Source: Apricaphanius iberus | Taxonomy: Eukaryota > Chordata > Actinopteri > Cyprinodontiformes > Aphaniidae | Direction: 5' to 3' | Length of the DNA: 64,000 bases | Assembly (NCBI GenBank): GCA_028564705.1 | Contig: JAPXFQ010001693.1 | Location: forward strand, 372,001 to 436,000 | In this document: in pieces, positions 52,405 to 63,524 of the stretch | How the letters are laid out: the number at the start of each line of letters is the position of its first letter | How positions within the stretch are numbered: the stretch's first letter is position 1 | Notes under the pieces: generated by a model | The model's input: the letters and a program-made list of their open reading frames with translations, nothing else | What the model was told of the DNA's origin: nothing | Database searches by the model: none | Program-made: the position numbers and the translations under genes

Positions 52405-55400
52405 CTATACAGTCTGGAAAGATCAGTTATTATATAACTTATCCTTTAGCAGCAACAAAAATACAAAAGCAGCATTAATATTCTGGCTAGAATATAAATG
52501 CTATCAATATTTTTTCAGTTCTTCTCTTCTTTTTTTCTAAGTGGATGCTGTAAAAGTAGGTACAAGTATGTAAAAGTGTGCTTGGCCGCAAGGCCCCAGC
52601 AACTTGCATACATGGAAGAAAAGGGGTCAAACCCAATCCAATAATGCCACAGCTGGCATCTACTTCAGATAATCTGAAAATTTCATCCATTGAAATCTAA
52701 AATATTTTTGATCAAAACCTAAACTGGATTATTCTAGTTACAGATACGGAAAGAGTACTAAAACATTCTTCTCAAGTAAAAGTACTTCTACTCTGAGGAA
52801 ATTCTACTCAAGTACAAGGAAAATTGCCAGTCTAAAGACGTACTCAAGTAAAAACTAGCTTATTTAAAACATACTTAGAGTAAACACCATGTAGTTACTT
52901 TTTTGACTGCAGTGAGAGTCTCTCTTGTGCAGCCCAAGAAAGAGATTGTGACATGAATCTAAAAGTAGTTTATTTTTTAATATAACTATTAAAAAAAATC
53001 TGTTGCAGATTGCGTTTTAATTTTAAGAGTATGTGTTTTAGTTTCAGTTATTTATTTTCCTTATTTAGTTTAAATTATAATTTTAGTCAATTTCTTGGTG
53101 TTTGTTGTGCTTTTCTTTAGGACCTTACCTTTTACATTTTGGTCTTTCTTTATTTTCCCCTTCCTGCTCTTAGATGTATTCACCTTTTGTTTTATGGTTT
53201 TTGTTTTAACTTTTATTTTTGCCTCTCAAGTTCAACAGTCTTTGTTAAGCCTGGTTCAAATGGTAGGATTTTAAAACTATCCTAAGAGCTTTGGATCGCA
53301 CACACAGTACTAAAAAAAAAGTATATACAGTTGCAGCGATCCTGTTGCTCCGCTCCAATTTGAAAAACAAACTCACCCATTCCCCTTGTGGTTATTTTCA
53401 TATCAATGCGGCTGAGACCTGCACACTGACACAGCATAGTAACAACTATATAGCTGTCATGGTCTTCCTGCCGGGTTTTGGTTTGTGTTAAAATGTGACA
53501 TCCTATTTTACAGATATTCACACTGGATCCAAATGTACATTAAATCTGGCATTTCTGCCCATATCCGGAAGGGGAAATTCGGGGAAAATTCAGCCTAAAC
53601 ACTGCTTTAGTTCTTCTTAGATATTTCATCTTTAGTTAAGTTTCTAATTCCTTATTTAGGATGAATTCCTGTTTATTCCCTTCTTGTTTTCTCGATGCCA
53701 TACTGCTCCCTCACCCATTTACTAATTGTTTCCACTTGCTCTCCCCCTCTCCCCTGCATATGCTCCCACTAATTAGGCCTCAGCTTTCTCAGTCGATGCG
53801 CCCTTCAAAACAAGGCATTGCAGCTATGCATAATGCCAGACCTGGTGTAATACGAATTGAAGTGTCAAAATCCCTCACCAGAAGAATACAGAGATGTTGG
53901 TGGCTAAAAACATTTGTCAATGAAAATAACCTGGCAAAATGGCAGCATGTTGATTGAGGTAAAATTTGTAATAGCTTGACTCTGAGGACCTGGAACGACA
54001 ACCAGCACCTGAAATAAGTTTTAGGAGTCTATAAAAAATAAGGAATTGGTTGGAGTAAAGGACTGGCAGGGAGGCATTCAGGAAAAACTGAAAAGGTTTT
54101 TGCTGGTGCTCTAATCCACTTACCCTTGGTGGTTGGTGTCAGGTGGTGACAACCTTTTGTAAATGGCCACGGGCCTGGTGACGTCACAGCAGGTGAAGGG
54201 AATGTCAAGAACCTTGAAGGATGGGTGAGAGTAGTGATGGCCCGTCTGAAGCTGAAGTTTTGGTGCAGATGTAAAAAAAACTGTGCTTCAGAAGCAATGT
54301 GTCGATGCTTGATTCTTCTGAGCCAAGCCAAGTGGTCATTAATGTCTGAAGCCCCGCTTGATACATCATTGTTTGGGTACCCAAATCAATGGTTCAAAAA
54401 TACCTAAATCATTGGCTGAATCTGTGGTGGGTTCTAGTGGTGAGTAGCAAACACCAGCAAACAAGTGAATAATCCAAAGATGTTAGCTATCCCGTGGTAG
54501 AGAGGGTGGTTCTTATGCAGTGTCTACAGTCTCTAATTCCCAGTTGGTCCCTTTATTGTTTTCATATTTATGTCAGCCAATAACAAATTGAAAAATAAAA
54601 AACAAAGCTACATATATAGTTTCGTTTTTTCTTTCCCAGAAATCTTTAAGACACCAAAAAAAGCATCAGTTAAAGAAAAGTTTATTCATTATTTGGCAAG
54701 CAATTTCATTCAAGTTACTGTTCATACCAAAGGCCACTAGATGTCATCCAAGAGGAATTTGTTAGAAAGCTTCGAGTAATGATCCATTTTTTGAAATGAA
54801 AATGTCTCAAATTTGGGGGGGGGGTCGTTTTAATTAACTCCTTCACGTTTTTTATCTCCCATCTGCAGTGTATTATATATTTCCGGGTCAAAACTGTCTT
54901 TTTTTGACACCCTTTCTATACATTAGTTAAAGGCTGAGTTTCTTTGAGAGGCGGGCTGGACTATGTAGGTTTGGGAGTTTTGCAGAAGCATGATGAGCAG
55001 CAGAGGATGAGCCGCTGTCATGACTTTGCTTTGTGAGCCTTCTTTTTCTGTAGATACTTATTTGCGGAATATACTTCAAAATGGACTGATCAAGTCGCTT
55101 AGCGGGGCTGTGATTAAGTCGAGCTGATAAATTGTATATGAGAAGGCAAAAGCACACATCACCAAGCAACCGACTTTGTACAAATAAGAGTTATATTGAT
55201 GCCAGAGCAGGTGCAACAAAATGAATTACTGAGGCAGAACATCTGAGTGGAATGTAATAGATTGCATGGAAATTGTGTCATAGCAGGAAATAAGACTCCC
55301 AGATGATATCCAGATGAGCTGAATGAGTTTTGAAACCTGATACAGGGTAAAAGACAAGAAGGATCATGACAACATTCCATTATTTAATAGTTCAACCTCA

Positions 55401-55810
55401 TCAAACTAAAATTAACAGAAGCAGACTCAATAAAAAATCCTCCACTTTGACTGATGCAACATTTTAAGCTGAAGAAAACCAAACTCCATCATCAGGTATA
55501 ATGCTTTGCCATGGGCATGATGTTGTAATGAAAGCAGTTGACTTTTTGCCACAAAGACATTTTTTAATTAAGTTTTAATCTTCATTTCGTCAGACCTAAA
55601 GACATTTATACACCTTTTTTTAGAGACGTTAAATAAATTTTTGCCAAAATGTTTGTTTCCCTTATAGATTTCTTCAGAAAAAACTTCAGTCTTTCCATAC
55701 TACCCCATGGCTGACCACAGTCAGTACTGGGCAGAGCTTTTTTAAGTTCCTTAAAAGTTGCTGTAGACCTAAAAGCAGCCTCTTTACTTAGTTTTCCCTA
55801 TGGTATAGCT
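52405..55810. other. No gene; scattered repeat traces
   Basis: 52735-52960 contains repeated TACTCAAGTA/AAGTACTT motifs (ACTCAAGTACAAGG, GTACTCAAGTAAAAAC) as in a common fish DNA repeat. 54235-54420 starts GTAGTGATGGCCCGTCTGAA, hAT-MITE-like. A G10 run lies at 54815-54824. 55450-55790 has traces possibly from a minus-strand Tc1 (GACATTTATACACC; CCCATGGCTGACC). ORFs such as 53661-53957 (+) and 54029-54331 (-) show no domain. Confidence 0.3.
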
Positions 55811-56305
55811 CAGGGATCTACAACTTTTGGCTCTGGAGCCTCAAGAGGCTCTCTGAACCTTCCGCAACCACCGTTAATTCCTTTAGCTAATGTGATAAAG
55901 AGACAACTAATGTTTTTAGTTAGAGTTTTCAAGTTTTTCAGTTTTGTCATAAAATAACATAATTTAATTTCCACAACAGAATAAATCTAAACATAGGGGT
56001 ACATTTTTTTCTGATATGTTTTCTGTCACTATGTTGGAAACTATGTGCTTTCTTTCTTTTTTTTTTACATAGTTCTACACAAATATGAAAATCCGATTGA
56101 AGAAATGTTGATCTTTTTTTACTGTAAAACTTCAAGAGATATGTTTATTTTTTAAATATGACTGAAATTCTATAGTAGATATTTATCAGAATTTCTGAGT
56201 TGTCTTTTGTTCAAAAGGTCATGTGACATTTGCAGCTCTCAATGACTTTTATTCATGTGTATTTGAAGAAAAACAAGTCCTAGGATGATAAAGGTTTTGT
56301 ACCCT
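55811..56305. mobile_element. Probable hAT-type MITE
   Basis: The left end CAGGGATCTACAACTTTTGG, then GAGCCTCAAGAGGCTCTC, is the signature of a fish MITE family (CAGGGGTCGGCAACCTTTGG... GAGCCGC). The putative right end is AAAGGTTTTGTACCCTTTTC. AT-rich interior. No duplication found. Confidence 0.45.
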
Positions 56306-56441
56306 TTTCCTGACTAGTACGATTTGATAGAGATTTTGTGATGCTTTTAAAGCTTTCTGTGGATCATGTAATATGTCAGGGAAAGCGTGCTAAAATTGTA
56401 CTTCTGGTTATAGTATGTCATGGTTTAAGGTTTCATACAAA

Positions 56442-58057
56442 CAGTCAGGTCCATAAATATTGGGACATCGACACAATACTAACAATTTTTGGATGTATAC
56501 ACCACAATGGATATCAAATGAAACAAACAAGATGTGCTTTAACTGCAGACTGTCAGCTTTTATTTGAGGGTATTTACATCCAAATCAGGTGAACGGTGTA
56601 GGAATTACAACAGTTTGCATATGTGCCTCCCACTTGTTAAGGGACCAAAAGTAATGGGACAGAATAAGAACCATAAATCAAACTTTTTGACCTTTGCAGT
56701 CAATTACAGCCTGAACTCTGGAACACATAGACATCACCAGACGTTGGGTTTCATCCCTGGTGATGCTCTGCCAGGCCTCTACTGCAACAGTCTTCAGTTC
56801 CTGCTTGTTCCTGGGGCATTTTCCCTTCAGTTTTGTCTTCAGCAAGTGAAATGCATGCTCAATCGGATTCAGGTCAGGTGATTGACTTGGCCATTGCAAA
56901 ACAGTCCACTTCTTTCCCTTCAAACACTCTTTGGTTGCTTTTGCAGTATGCTTTGGGGTCATTGTCCATCTGCACTGTGAAGCGCCGTCCAATGAGTTCT
57001 GAGGCATTTGGCTGAATATGAGCAGATAATATTGCCCGAAACACTTCAGAATTCATTGTGCTGCTTTTGTCAGCAGTCGCATCATCAATAAATACAAGAG
57101 AACCAGTTCCACTGGCAGCCATACATGCCCACGCCATGACACTTCCAGCACCATGCTTCACTGATGAGGTGGTATGCTTAGGATCATGAGCAGTTCCTTT
57201 CCGTCTCCATACTCTTCTCTTCCCATCACTCTGGTACAAGTTGATCTTGGTCTCATCTGTCCATAGGATGTTATTCCAGAACTGTGATGGCTTTTTTAGA
57301 GGTTGTTTGGCAAACTGTAAGCTGGCCTTCCTGTTTTTGGGGCTCACCAATGGTTTACATCTTGTGGTGAACCCGCTGTATTCACACTGGTGGAACTTCT
57401 CTTGATTGTTGACTTACAGCTACCTCCTAGAGAGTGTTCTTGATCTGGCCAACTGTTGTGAAGGGTGTTTTCTTCACCAGGGAAAGGATTCTTCGGTCAT
57501 CCACCACAGTTGTTTTCCGTGGTCTTCCGGGTCTTTTGGTGTTGCTGAGCTCACCGTTGCGTTCCTTCTTTTTGAGAATGTTCCAAACTGTTGTTTTGGC
57601 CACACTTAATGTTTTTGCTATCTCTCTGATAGGTTTCTTTGTTTTTTTCAGCCTAATGATGGCTTGCTTCACTGATAGTGACAGCTCTTTGGATCTCATC
57701 TTGAAAGTTGACAGCATCAGATTCCAAATGCAAATAGCACACTTGAAATGAACTTTGGACCTTTTATCTGCTCAGTGTAATTGGGATAATGTGGGAATAA
57801 CACACACCTGGCCATGGAACAGCTGAGAAGCCAAGTGTCCCATTACTTTTGGTCCCTTAACAAGTGGGAGTTACATATGCAAACTGATGTAATTCCTACA
57901 CCGTTCACCTGATTTGGATGTAAATACCCTCAAATAAAAGCTGACAGGCTGCAGTTAAAGCACATCTTGTTCGTTTCATTTGATATCCATTGTGGTGGTG
58001 TATAGAGCCAAAAATGTTAGCATTGTGTCAATGTCCCAATATTTATGGACCTGACTG
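56442..58057 (-). mobile_element. Full-length Tc1-like transposon, family Y
   Basis: Ends CAGTCAGGTCCATAAATATT and AATATTTATGGACCTGACTG; TA follows on the right and a slightly mutated ACAA precedes on the left; 1616 bp. The inverted repeats run about 240 bp each (for example CAAATCAGGTGAACGGTGTA and TACACCGTTCACCTGATTTG). The transposase lies on the minus strand, nearly complete but frameshifted. Confidence 0.92.
56678..57717 (-). pseudogene. Tc1-like transposase, family Y, two frameshifts
   Basis: Three overlapping or adjacent frames cover it. 57717-57427 (96 aa) is the HTH domain: MRSKELSLSVKQAIIRLKKT, then VAKTTVWNILKKKERN and RPGRPRKTT. 57350-56874 (158 aa) is the core with D32 in LWTDETK and D129 in QMDNDPK. 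57007-56678 (109 aa) contains [10 protein letters not shown] with E50 as the third catalytic residue and continues to the C-terminus SMCSRVQAVIDCKGQ. Frameshifts fall at about 57350-57425 and at about 56945, just after the second Asp. All three catalytic residues are preserved in sequence, so decay is mild. Confidence 0.85.
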
Positions 58058-58059
58058 TA

Positions 58060-58824
58060 CAAGCATGGATACACTCAGGAGACAAAGTTTTAAAGTGTTT
58101 TTTTCAAAAAGTGAATTATATAATAAATGGCTTCTGGTCTAGAAGGAAGTTGGACATTGGGAAGCAGGTACACTGTATAGGCATAGAAGGAACAGTTAAT
58201 GTATTTACTTTCACAAGGTTTATGATAATTTGAAAGGGACTGACTGGAGCAAAGGGAAACAGAGAAATTATGGTGTGGAATCTTTTTACAAATAATCTAA
58301 AAAGTATGGTGGGAGTTCACCCCCTTTTATATTGATAATTCCATAATTCAGTATAACCAATTGGCTTTGAAAGACACATAGTTAGAGAACTGAACTCTAC
58401 AGCATGTTATTTGATCTCAGCATAAATTGAACTGTAGTTTGAAGGCCTCTGGTTTGCTTAAGTACAGGTGCAGATACTGGCCTTTTTGTCTAAAAGAAGT
58501 GCTTTTGAAGAAAAACATAGGTCTGATATTGACTTTACATGAAACCATTTTTATTTATTTTTCTTCCCCATAGTCCTTGCAGCAGGGGTTCCAGATTCCT
58601 GTTGCTCACTTCTTCAAACATAGAAGTTGTTTGGTCAGAGAGAAAACCTCTGACTCAGTTCCTTTGGCTGCTCCAACACTGTATACAAAATCCTTAGCGT
58701 GTTTTAGGTTGGGAGAAAAAATATTTTGCATCAATTTATCCCTCACTTCTGGGTCAGGCAGCCTCTATCACATTGATATAATGAATCTGAACTGGGAATG
58801 ACACCTCAAAGCTCAGCTACATCC
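58060..58824. other. No gene seen
   Basis: Spacer between two Tc1 elements. ORFs 58045-58233 and 58577-58801 (+) show no domain. Confidence 0.35.
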
Positions 58825-58826
58825 TA

Positions 58827-60301
58827 CAGTTGTGGCCAAAAGTTTTCAGAATGACACAAATATTAGTTTTCACAAAGTTTGCTGCTAAACTGCTTTTAGA
58901 TCTTTGTTTCAGTTGCTTCTGTGATCTACTGAAATGTTATTTACAAGCACTTCATACATTTCAAAGGCTTTTATCGACAATTACATGACATTTATGCAAA
59001 AAGTTCAGTATTTGCAGTGTTGGCTTGTCTTTTTCAGGACCTCTGCAATTCGACTGAGCATGCTCTTAATCAACTTCTGGGCCAAATCCTGACTGATAGC
59101 AACCCATTCTTTCATAATCACTTCTTGGAGTTTGTCAGAGTTAGTGGTTTTTGTTTGTCCACCTTCCTCTTGAGGATTGACCACAAGTTCTCAATGGGAT
59201 TAATATCTGGGGAGTTTCCAGGCCATGGACCCAAAATGTCAACGTTTTGGTCCCCGAGCCACTTAGTTATCACTTTTGCCTTATGGTGCTCCATCGTGCT
59301 GGAAAATGCATTGCTCTTCACCAAACTTGTTGGATTGTTGGAAGAAGTTGCTGTTGGGAGGGTGTTTTGGTACCATTCTTTATTCATCGCTGTGTTTTTG
59401 CGCAAAATTTTAAGTGAGCCCACTCCGTTGGATGAGAAGCAACCCCACACATGAATGGTCTCCGGATGCTTTACTGTTGGCATGACACAGGACTGATGGT
59501 AGCGCTCACCTTTTCTTCCCCGGACAAGCCTTTTTCCAGATGCCCCAAACAATGGGAAAGAGGGTTCATCTTTGCCACAGTCCTCAGCAGTCCATTCAAC
59601 ATACTTTCTTCAGAAGATCAATCTGCCCCTGATGTTTTTTTGGAGAGAAGTGGCTTCTTTGCTGCCCTTCTTGACACCAGGCCATCTTCCAAAAGTCTTC
59701 TCCTCACTGTGCGTGAGGATGTGCTCACACCTGCCTGCTGCCATTCCTGAGCAACCCTGCACTGGTGGCACTCCGATCGCGCAGCTGAATCCTTTTTAGG
59801 AGACGATCATGGCACTTGCTGGACTTTCTTGGACGCCCTGAAGCGTTTTATAAAGAATTGAACCTCTTTCTTTGAAGTTCTTGATAATCCTATAAATTGC
59901 TGATTTACGTACAATCTTAGTAGTCACAACATCCTTGCATGTGAAGCCATTTTTATGCAACCCAATTATGGCTGCACGCGTTTCTTTGCAGGTCACCATG
60001 GTTAACAATGGAAGAACAATGATTCCAAGCTTCACCCTCCTTTTTAACATGTCAAGTCTGCCATTCTAACTAAATCAGCCTGACATAATGATCTCCAGCG
60101 TTATGCTGGTCAACATTCTCACCTGAGTTAACAAGACGATTACTGAAATGATCTCAGCAGGTGCTTAATAACAACAATGAAATGCACTGGAATTTTCAAG
60201 GCAAAGAAGAACTATGCAATACATCTGATTATAAAAACTTAAGCAGTAACTTTTCGAATTTCCAATATTTATGTAATTTTCAAAACTTTTGGCCACGACT
60301 G
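58827..60301 (-). mobile_element. Full-length Tc1-like transposon, family X, minus orientation
   Basis: TA|CAGTTGTGGCCAAAAGTTTT and CAAAACTTTTGGCCACGACTG|TA, 1475 bp. Same family as 50873-52402 but inverted. The transposase is on the minus strand and broken. Confidence 0.92.
59060..60050 (-). pseudogene. Tc1-like transposase, family X, broken
   Basis: Fragments: 60050-59796 (84 aa; VTCKETRAAIIGLHKNGFTC, KSAIYRIIKNFKERGS: HTH domain), a degraded linker, then 59552-59118 (144 aa; MFGASGKRLVRGRKGERYHQ, TIHVWGCFSSNGVGSLKIL, NSPDINPIENLW with E121 as the third catalytic residue). The second catalytic motif (normally QHDGAP) is lost by a frameshift where this ORF reads SNAFSSTMEHH. The first Asp region (SDE) lies just upstream in another frame. 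Confidence 0.75.
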
Positions 60302-60303
60302 TA

Positions 60304-60798
60304 CATTGGGTTCACTCTCTGCTCCTTTCACCTAATGTTACCAGGCACATCCTCACCACTGCACGTAGGATCTGGGCTGAAGGTGATCTGCCATGAATTG
60401 AATGAAGATACACAAATATTGTGTCATTAGCATTTGGAGCTAAAATCGAAATGTCACATAAACAGTAGTAAAAATACAGACCGCACCAGGTATGGAAAGT
60501 CAGATGAGTCTCAATTCGATAAAACAAAATGTCCCGAAACTGATGTTTGTACTAGGGTTGGGCGATGTCCACCAAAGTCAGTTGGTTACTTTTTTTTCAT
60601 TTTATCTCTTCACACCAGCCTAAAAAGTACTTAACATACAGCAAAATAAAAACACCGTCATTTTTTAAACTGTACTTCAGTTACTTTAGTACACTTACAC
60701 AAGCAGTTTGTGAGTTGCTGGGAGTATGGATTTGAAATCCATACTCACACTTATGTGCGCATGGATTTCGGCATCATGCCGGAGCTTTTCAGAGCTTT
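60304..60798. other. No gene; hAT-like end at 60555 and a small palindrome at 60722-60746
   Basis: TAGGGTTGGGCGATGTCCAC near 60555 is a hAT-type terminus without a partner. GAGTATGGATTTGAAATCCATACTC reads as a 25-bp palindrome (12-bp arms around one base; written here as GAGTATGGATTT and AAATCCATACTC around G). ORFs here are spurious. Confidence 0.45.
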
Positions 60799-60939
60799 AG
60801 CACTAGAACTACCAGAGACTGGTCATTTGACTGGATCCCCACCACTCTACCACAGAGCGGTCATTTGACAGGGCTTTTGTTATCTAGGACTGTTAAGCAC
60901 TTGTGTGTAGGTGCCTTTGTTCTGTAAATGTGGCAATTA

Positions 60940-61296
60940 GGAGAGACTGGGGACAGTTGCAAAACGTTTTGCATTTGGCTCCATAACTCAATAACCTTGT
61001 GGATGAGACAAACTAGATTTTTATACAATATACTTTCACCCCTCTGTTAACAGTTAAAACTATTTAAAGATGACTACAGGGAACAGATTCTTCTAAATTT
61101 GTATTAAAATATAAGCTGTCCAGTGTTGCAATTGTCCCTGGGCCCGGGTACAGTTACAACACTGTTCGGGGATGGTTGCAACATGTTACAAATACAATAT
61201 ATTTTAATTTTGATAAAAAATAATATAAAATATACAATATATAATAATATTAAAATAACCCAATCAACAATTTTTGCAACTGTCCCCGGTCTTCCC
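60940..61296. mobile_element. 357-bp MITE with GGGGACAGTTGCA inverted ends
   Basis: GGAGAGACTGGGGACAGTTG (left) and the complement of GGGAAGACCGGGGACAGTTG (right) form about 25-bp inverted ends, flanked by TA on both sides (TA target duplication possible). The interior has an additional variant of the same motif (TTGCAATTGTCCCTGGGCC and GTTCGGGGATGGTTGCAAC at about 61124-61180). AT-rich right half. No transposase. Confidence 0.7.
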
Positions 61297-61481
61297 TACT
61301 TGTGAATTAGCAGTGTAGTGACTAGTCATTCAAAGAATCAAACATTTCATGAATAAAAAACGTTTATTTTCATATTCAGGTAAAAAGATAAAAAATAAAG
61401 AATACAAACAATATAAAAATATACACATATCCATTCTGAGTGTGTGTTTGTGTGTGACGGAGTGACCCATGTTTCACTGTT

Positions 61482-62043
61482 TCAGTTGACTGACTCGTTG
61501 GCACATCTCTGGCACTCCCACTCAAAGTCCTTTCTGCATCTTCCACAAGTATACTTATAGCAGTGTACACAGCGAGAAGTTGTGCAATTGTTTTTACATT
61601 GGATAGTCACCTGACACATGGTTCTTTTCCCTAGGGGTGGTGTGTCAGATTGTTGCCAAAGAAGCTGCTCTTTCTACGCCGTCTTTCCTTGCATAAACTG
61701 CTTTGAAAGCTCATCTGCAAGATTTGCCAGGAAGTCCATCCTTTTCTCCTTCACTCCAGTGCATGCTTGATAAAGCACCTGAGCATTCATTGCTGCCATG
61801 TCCACCATATTATAAAACACAGCAAGTGACCATCGAGAGGTTCCTGAACGCACAGTGTACTGCCGAACCTTTTAATCCATAATGTCCAGACCACACTTCA
61901 TGACAGTAGTCAGTGACTGTTTTTGGCTTCCTCTTTCGGTTCTCCCCAATCTCAACTTTGCTATGCATGGTACTGAGGATGCAGACGGTCTTCTTCCATT
62001 TGGGTGCATAAACAGTGGGAGTTGTGCCAGTTGTTGAAAACAC
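61482..62043 (-). pseudogene. piggyBac-like transposase, C-terminal exon
   Basis: The minus strand begins VFSTTGTTPTVYAPKWKKTV and CILSTMHSKVEIGENRKRKP (piggyBac core, end of the RNase H fold). After a +1 frameshift near 61890 it continues GLDIMD-stop-KVRQYTVRSG, RWSLAVFYNMVDMAAMNAQV, and after another stop (near 61675) the Cys-rich C-terminal domain MCQVTIQCKNNC, CVHCYKYTCGRCRKDFEWEC, then the terminal TGA. The third catalytic Asp region (DIMD, usually D-x-MD) is present but followed at once by the stop. Confidence 0.8.
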
Positions 62044-62188
62044 CTAAAAATAAAGATCCCAAAAAAATTATGTTATTGTCACTGAAGGTTATACATACTA
62101 TAATAGTGCAACAAAATTGGAGCTCTCGGTGCAAAAAAGGGAAAATAAACACTGCACTATCAACAGGGGTAAAAGTGCTGCAACATAC
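62044..62188 (-). other. 145-bp intron in the piggyBac-like transposase
   Basis: On the minus strand the coding sequence ends GAA|GTATGT (donor) and resumes after TTTATTTTTAG|GTG (acceptor); joining them restores EFTTE-VFSTTG in frame (phase 0). The intervening 145 bp is AT-rich in the normal intron manner. The intron is inferred from sequence only. Confidence 0.6.
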
Positions 62189-62520
62189 TTCTGTGGTAAA
62201 TTCGTTGCGCTCCAGTGGTTGTTTGGCTGATGGTGGAACCTCCGGACGAATCTTGTTTATGGTGCCAACAGGTGAAGTTTTGTGGGTGAGTAGTCGTTGA
62301 GCCAATGATAATGACGTAAATTAGTTGTCAGTTGTAACAGTTCTGCCCTTGTGCATAGACGCTTCACCACTATATTCTAGGAATTTCTCTCCCCTGAGGG
62401 ACGACTGACGTCCTTGCCAAGGCAATGGATAGCATTACACATGTATTTGGAGTTTAAATCATATGCAACCCAGAACTTAATTCCAAACTCAGGCCTGATA
62501 GTGCTCCGGTGCTATGCCGG
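62189..62520 (-). pseudogene. piggyBac-like transposase, upstream exon (catalytic core), truncated
   Basis: Minus strand: RPEFGIKFWVAYDLNSKYMC (first catalytic Asp in AYD), GKDVSRPSGERFLEYSGEAS, HKGRTVTTDN-stop-FTSLSLAQRL (second catalytic Asp in TTDN, the normal MDNFFTS, with TAA at 62321-62323), then HKTSPVGTINKIRPEVPPSA and the exon end at the donor. The first ~200 residues of a normal piggyBac transposase are absent. Confidence 0.75.
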
Positions 62521-62628
62521 ATTTCCGGCGTACTGAAGTTTTAAGAAAAAAAATCAGGTGTGTGTGATCTGAAAATTCCCAAGATCTGTGAGCCGCTTTC
62601 ACTCTAAACCACACCACTGTAGTTCTAC

Positions 62629-63524
62629 TTAAGCCTATCGGTTATAGGCATAGGTTATAGGGCAGGGGCTGGTCTTGCGTTTTCAATCAATCAGATAGAT
62701 GTAGCAGTCACTTCACGTGCTAATGTTGTGAGGATCTTTGTTGACATCTTTGTGCTTGTGCGAGTGGTTGGGTTGCAGAAAGGAAACAAAATTTACGGCT
62801 GCTATGGAGAAGCAACGAACACTTCCAGCATAGTTAGCAGGCAAAATCTCCGATATATATATATAACCACTTTAACGTTTGAAAACTGGGATAACTTTAG
62901 AGAGAAACTTAAAATCGCAATTAACTGTTAAATAGAAGTTATTTAAAGCGCCTTTTAGATATGTGAAAGACGTTAGTTTGATTCACCGGCCTCATGGCTA
63001 CAAATCCGCCGGGGACATTTATCACTATTCCTAAAGCCGACCTTTCACACAAAAAGTTTACGGCTTTCAAAAGTCCGGAGGCCTGACATTATGTTGATTA
63101 AAGGGGAGTTGGGCCGATCTCTGCGAAACAGAAAGTCGTGTTTGTGCTAAAAGCGGAGGTCATTCGTATAAGCTGTGAGCAATTGCAAAGGAGAATTGCA
63201 TAATCCTCAACGCGACTGCAAAGCTGGGTAAGTCCTCATCAATTATTGTCCTTACAGCCTTTTTTTATGTATTTTTGGAAATACGTTAAATTGTCCTGTG
63301 ACTACTTGAGTAATTTAGTGGCATCTGGTCTCTGGCGAAAAACCGAATATCACCGCTTATTTTTCTTAATCCAGTCTTTAAGAAAAATATGCAAACATGT
63401 TACAGCTGATTAAACTAGAAACATGTGTTAGGATAGAATTTACAGCTGCTGCTATAGCGTGAATAATCAGGTTCTGATTGCGGTTTGGGACATCTGTATC
63501 AGAATGCAAAAACAATTCAATTCA
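62629..63524. other. No TE recognised; GC-balanced island with a strong splice-donor-like site
   Basis: 62960-63240 is GC-balanced with several CG dinucleotides (CACCGGCCTCATGG, AATCCGCCGGGGACATT, CAAAAGTCCGGAGG) and ends GCAAAGCTGG|GTAAGTCC, a near-consensus 5' splice site at 63228. This could be a non-coding or 5' UTR exon of an unknown transcript, or chance. No ORF supports coding; 62728-62931 (+, 67 aa) shows no domain. A CACGTG-like element (CTTCACGTGC) lies at 62711. Confidence 0.3.

Larger units (their letters stand above)
60799..62628 (-). mobile_element. piggyBac-like transposon relic
   Basis: AGCACTAGAACTACCAGAGA at 60799, preceded by TTT rather than a clean TTAA, resembles a piggyBac terminus (CACTAGAACTACC); the internal GGTCATTTGAC is repeated at 60821 and 60862. 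A possible partner end lies at about 62611-62628 (the complement of AAGTAGAACTACAGTGG). The transposase pseudogene is on the minus strand at 61482-62520, and a MITE (60940-61296) sits in the 3' part. The N-terminal third of the transposase gene is missing. Confidence 0.65.
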
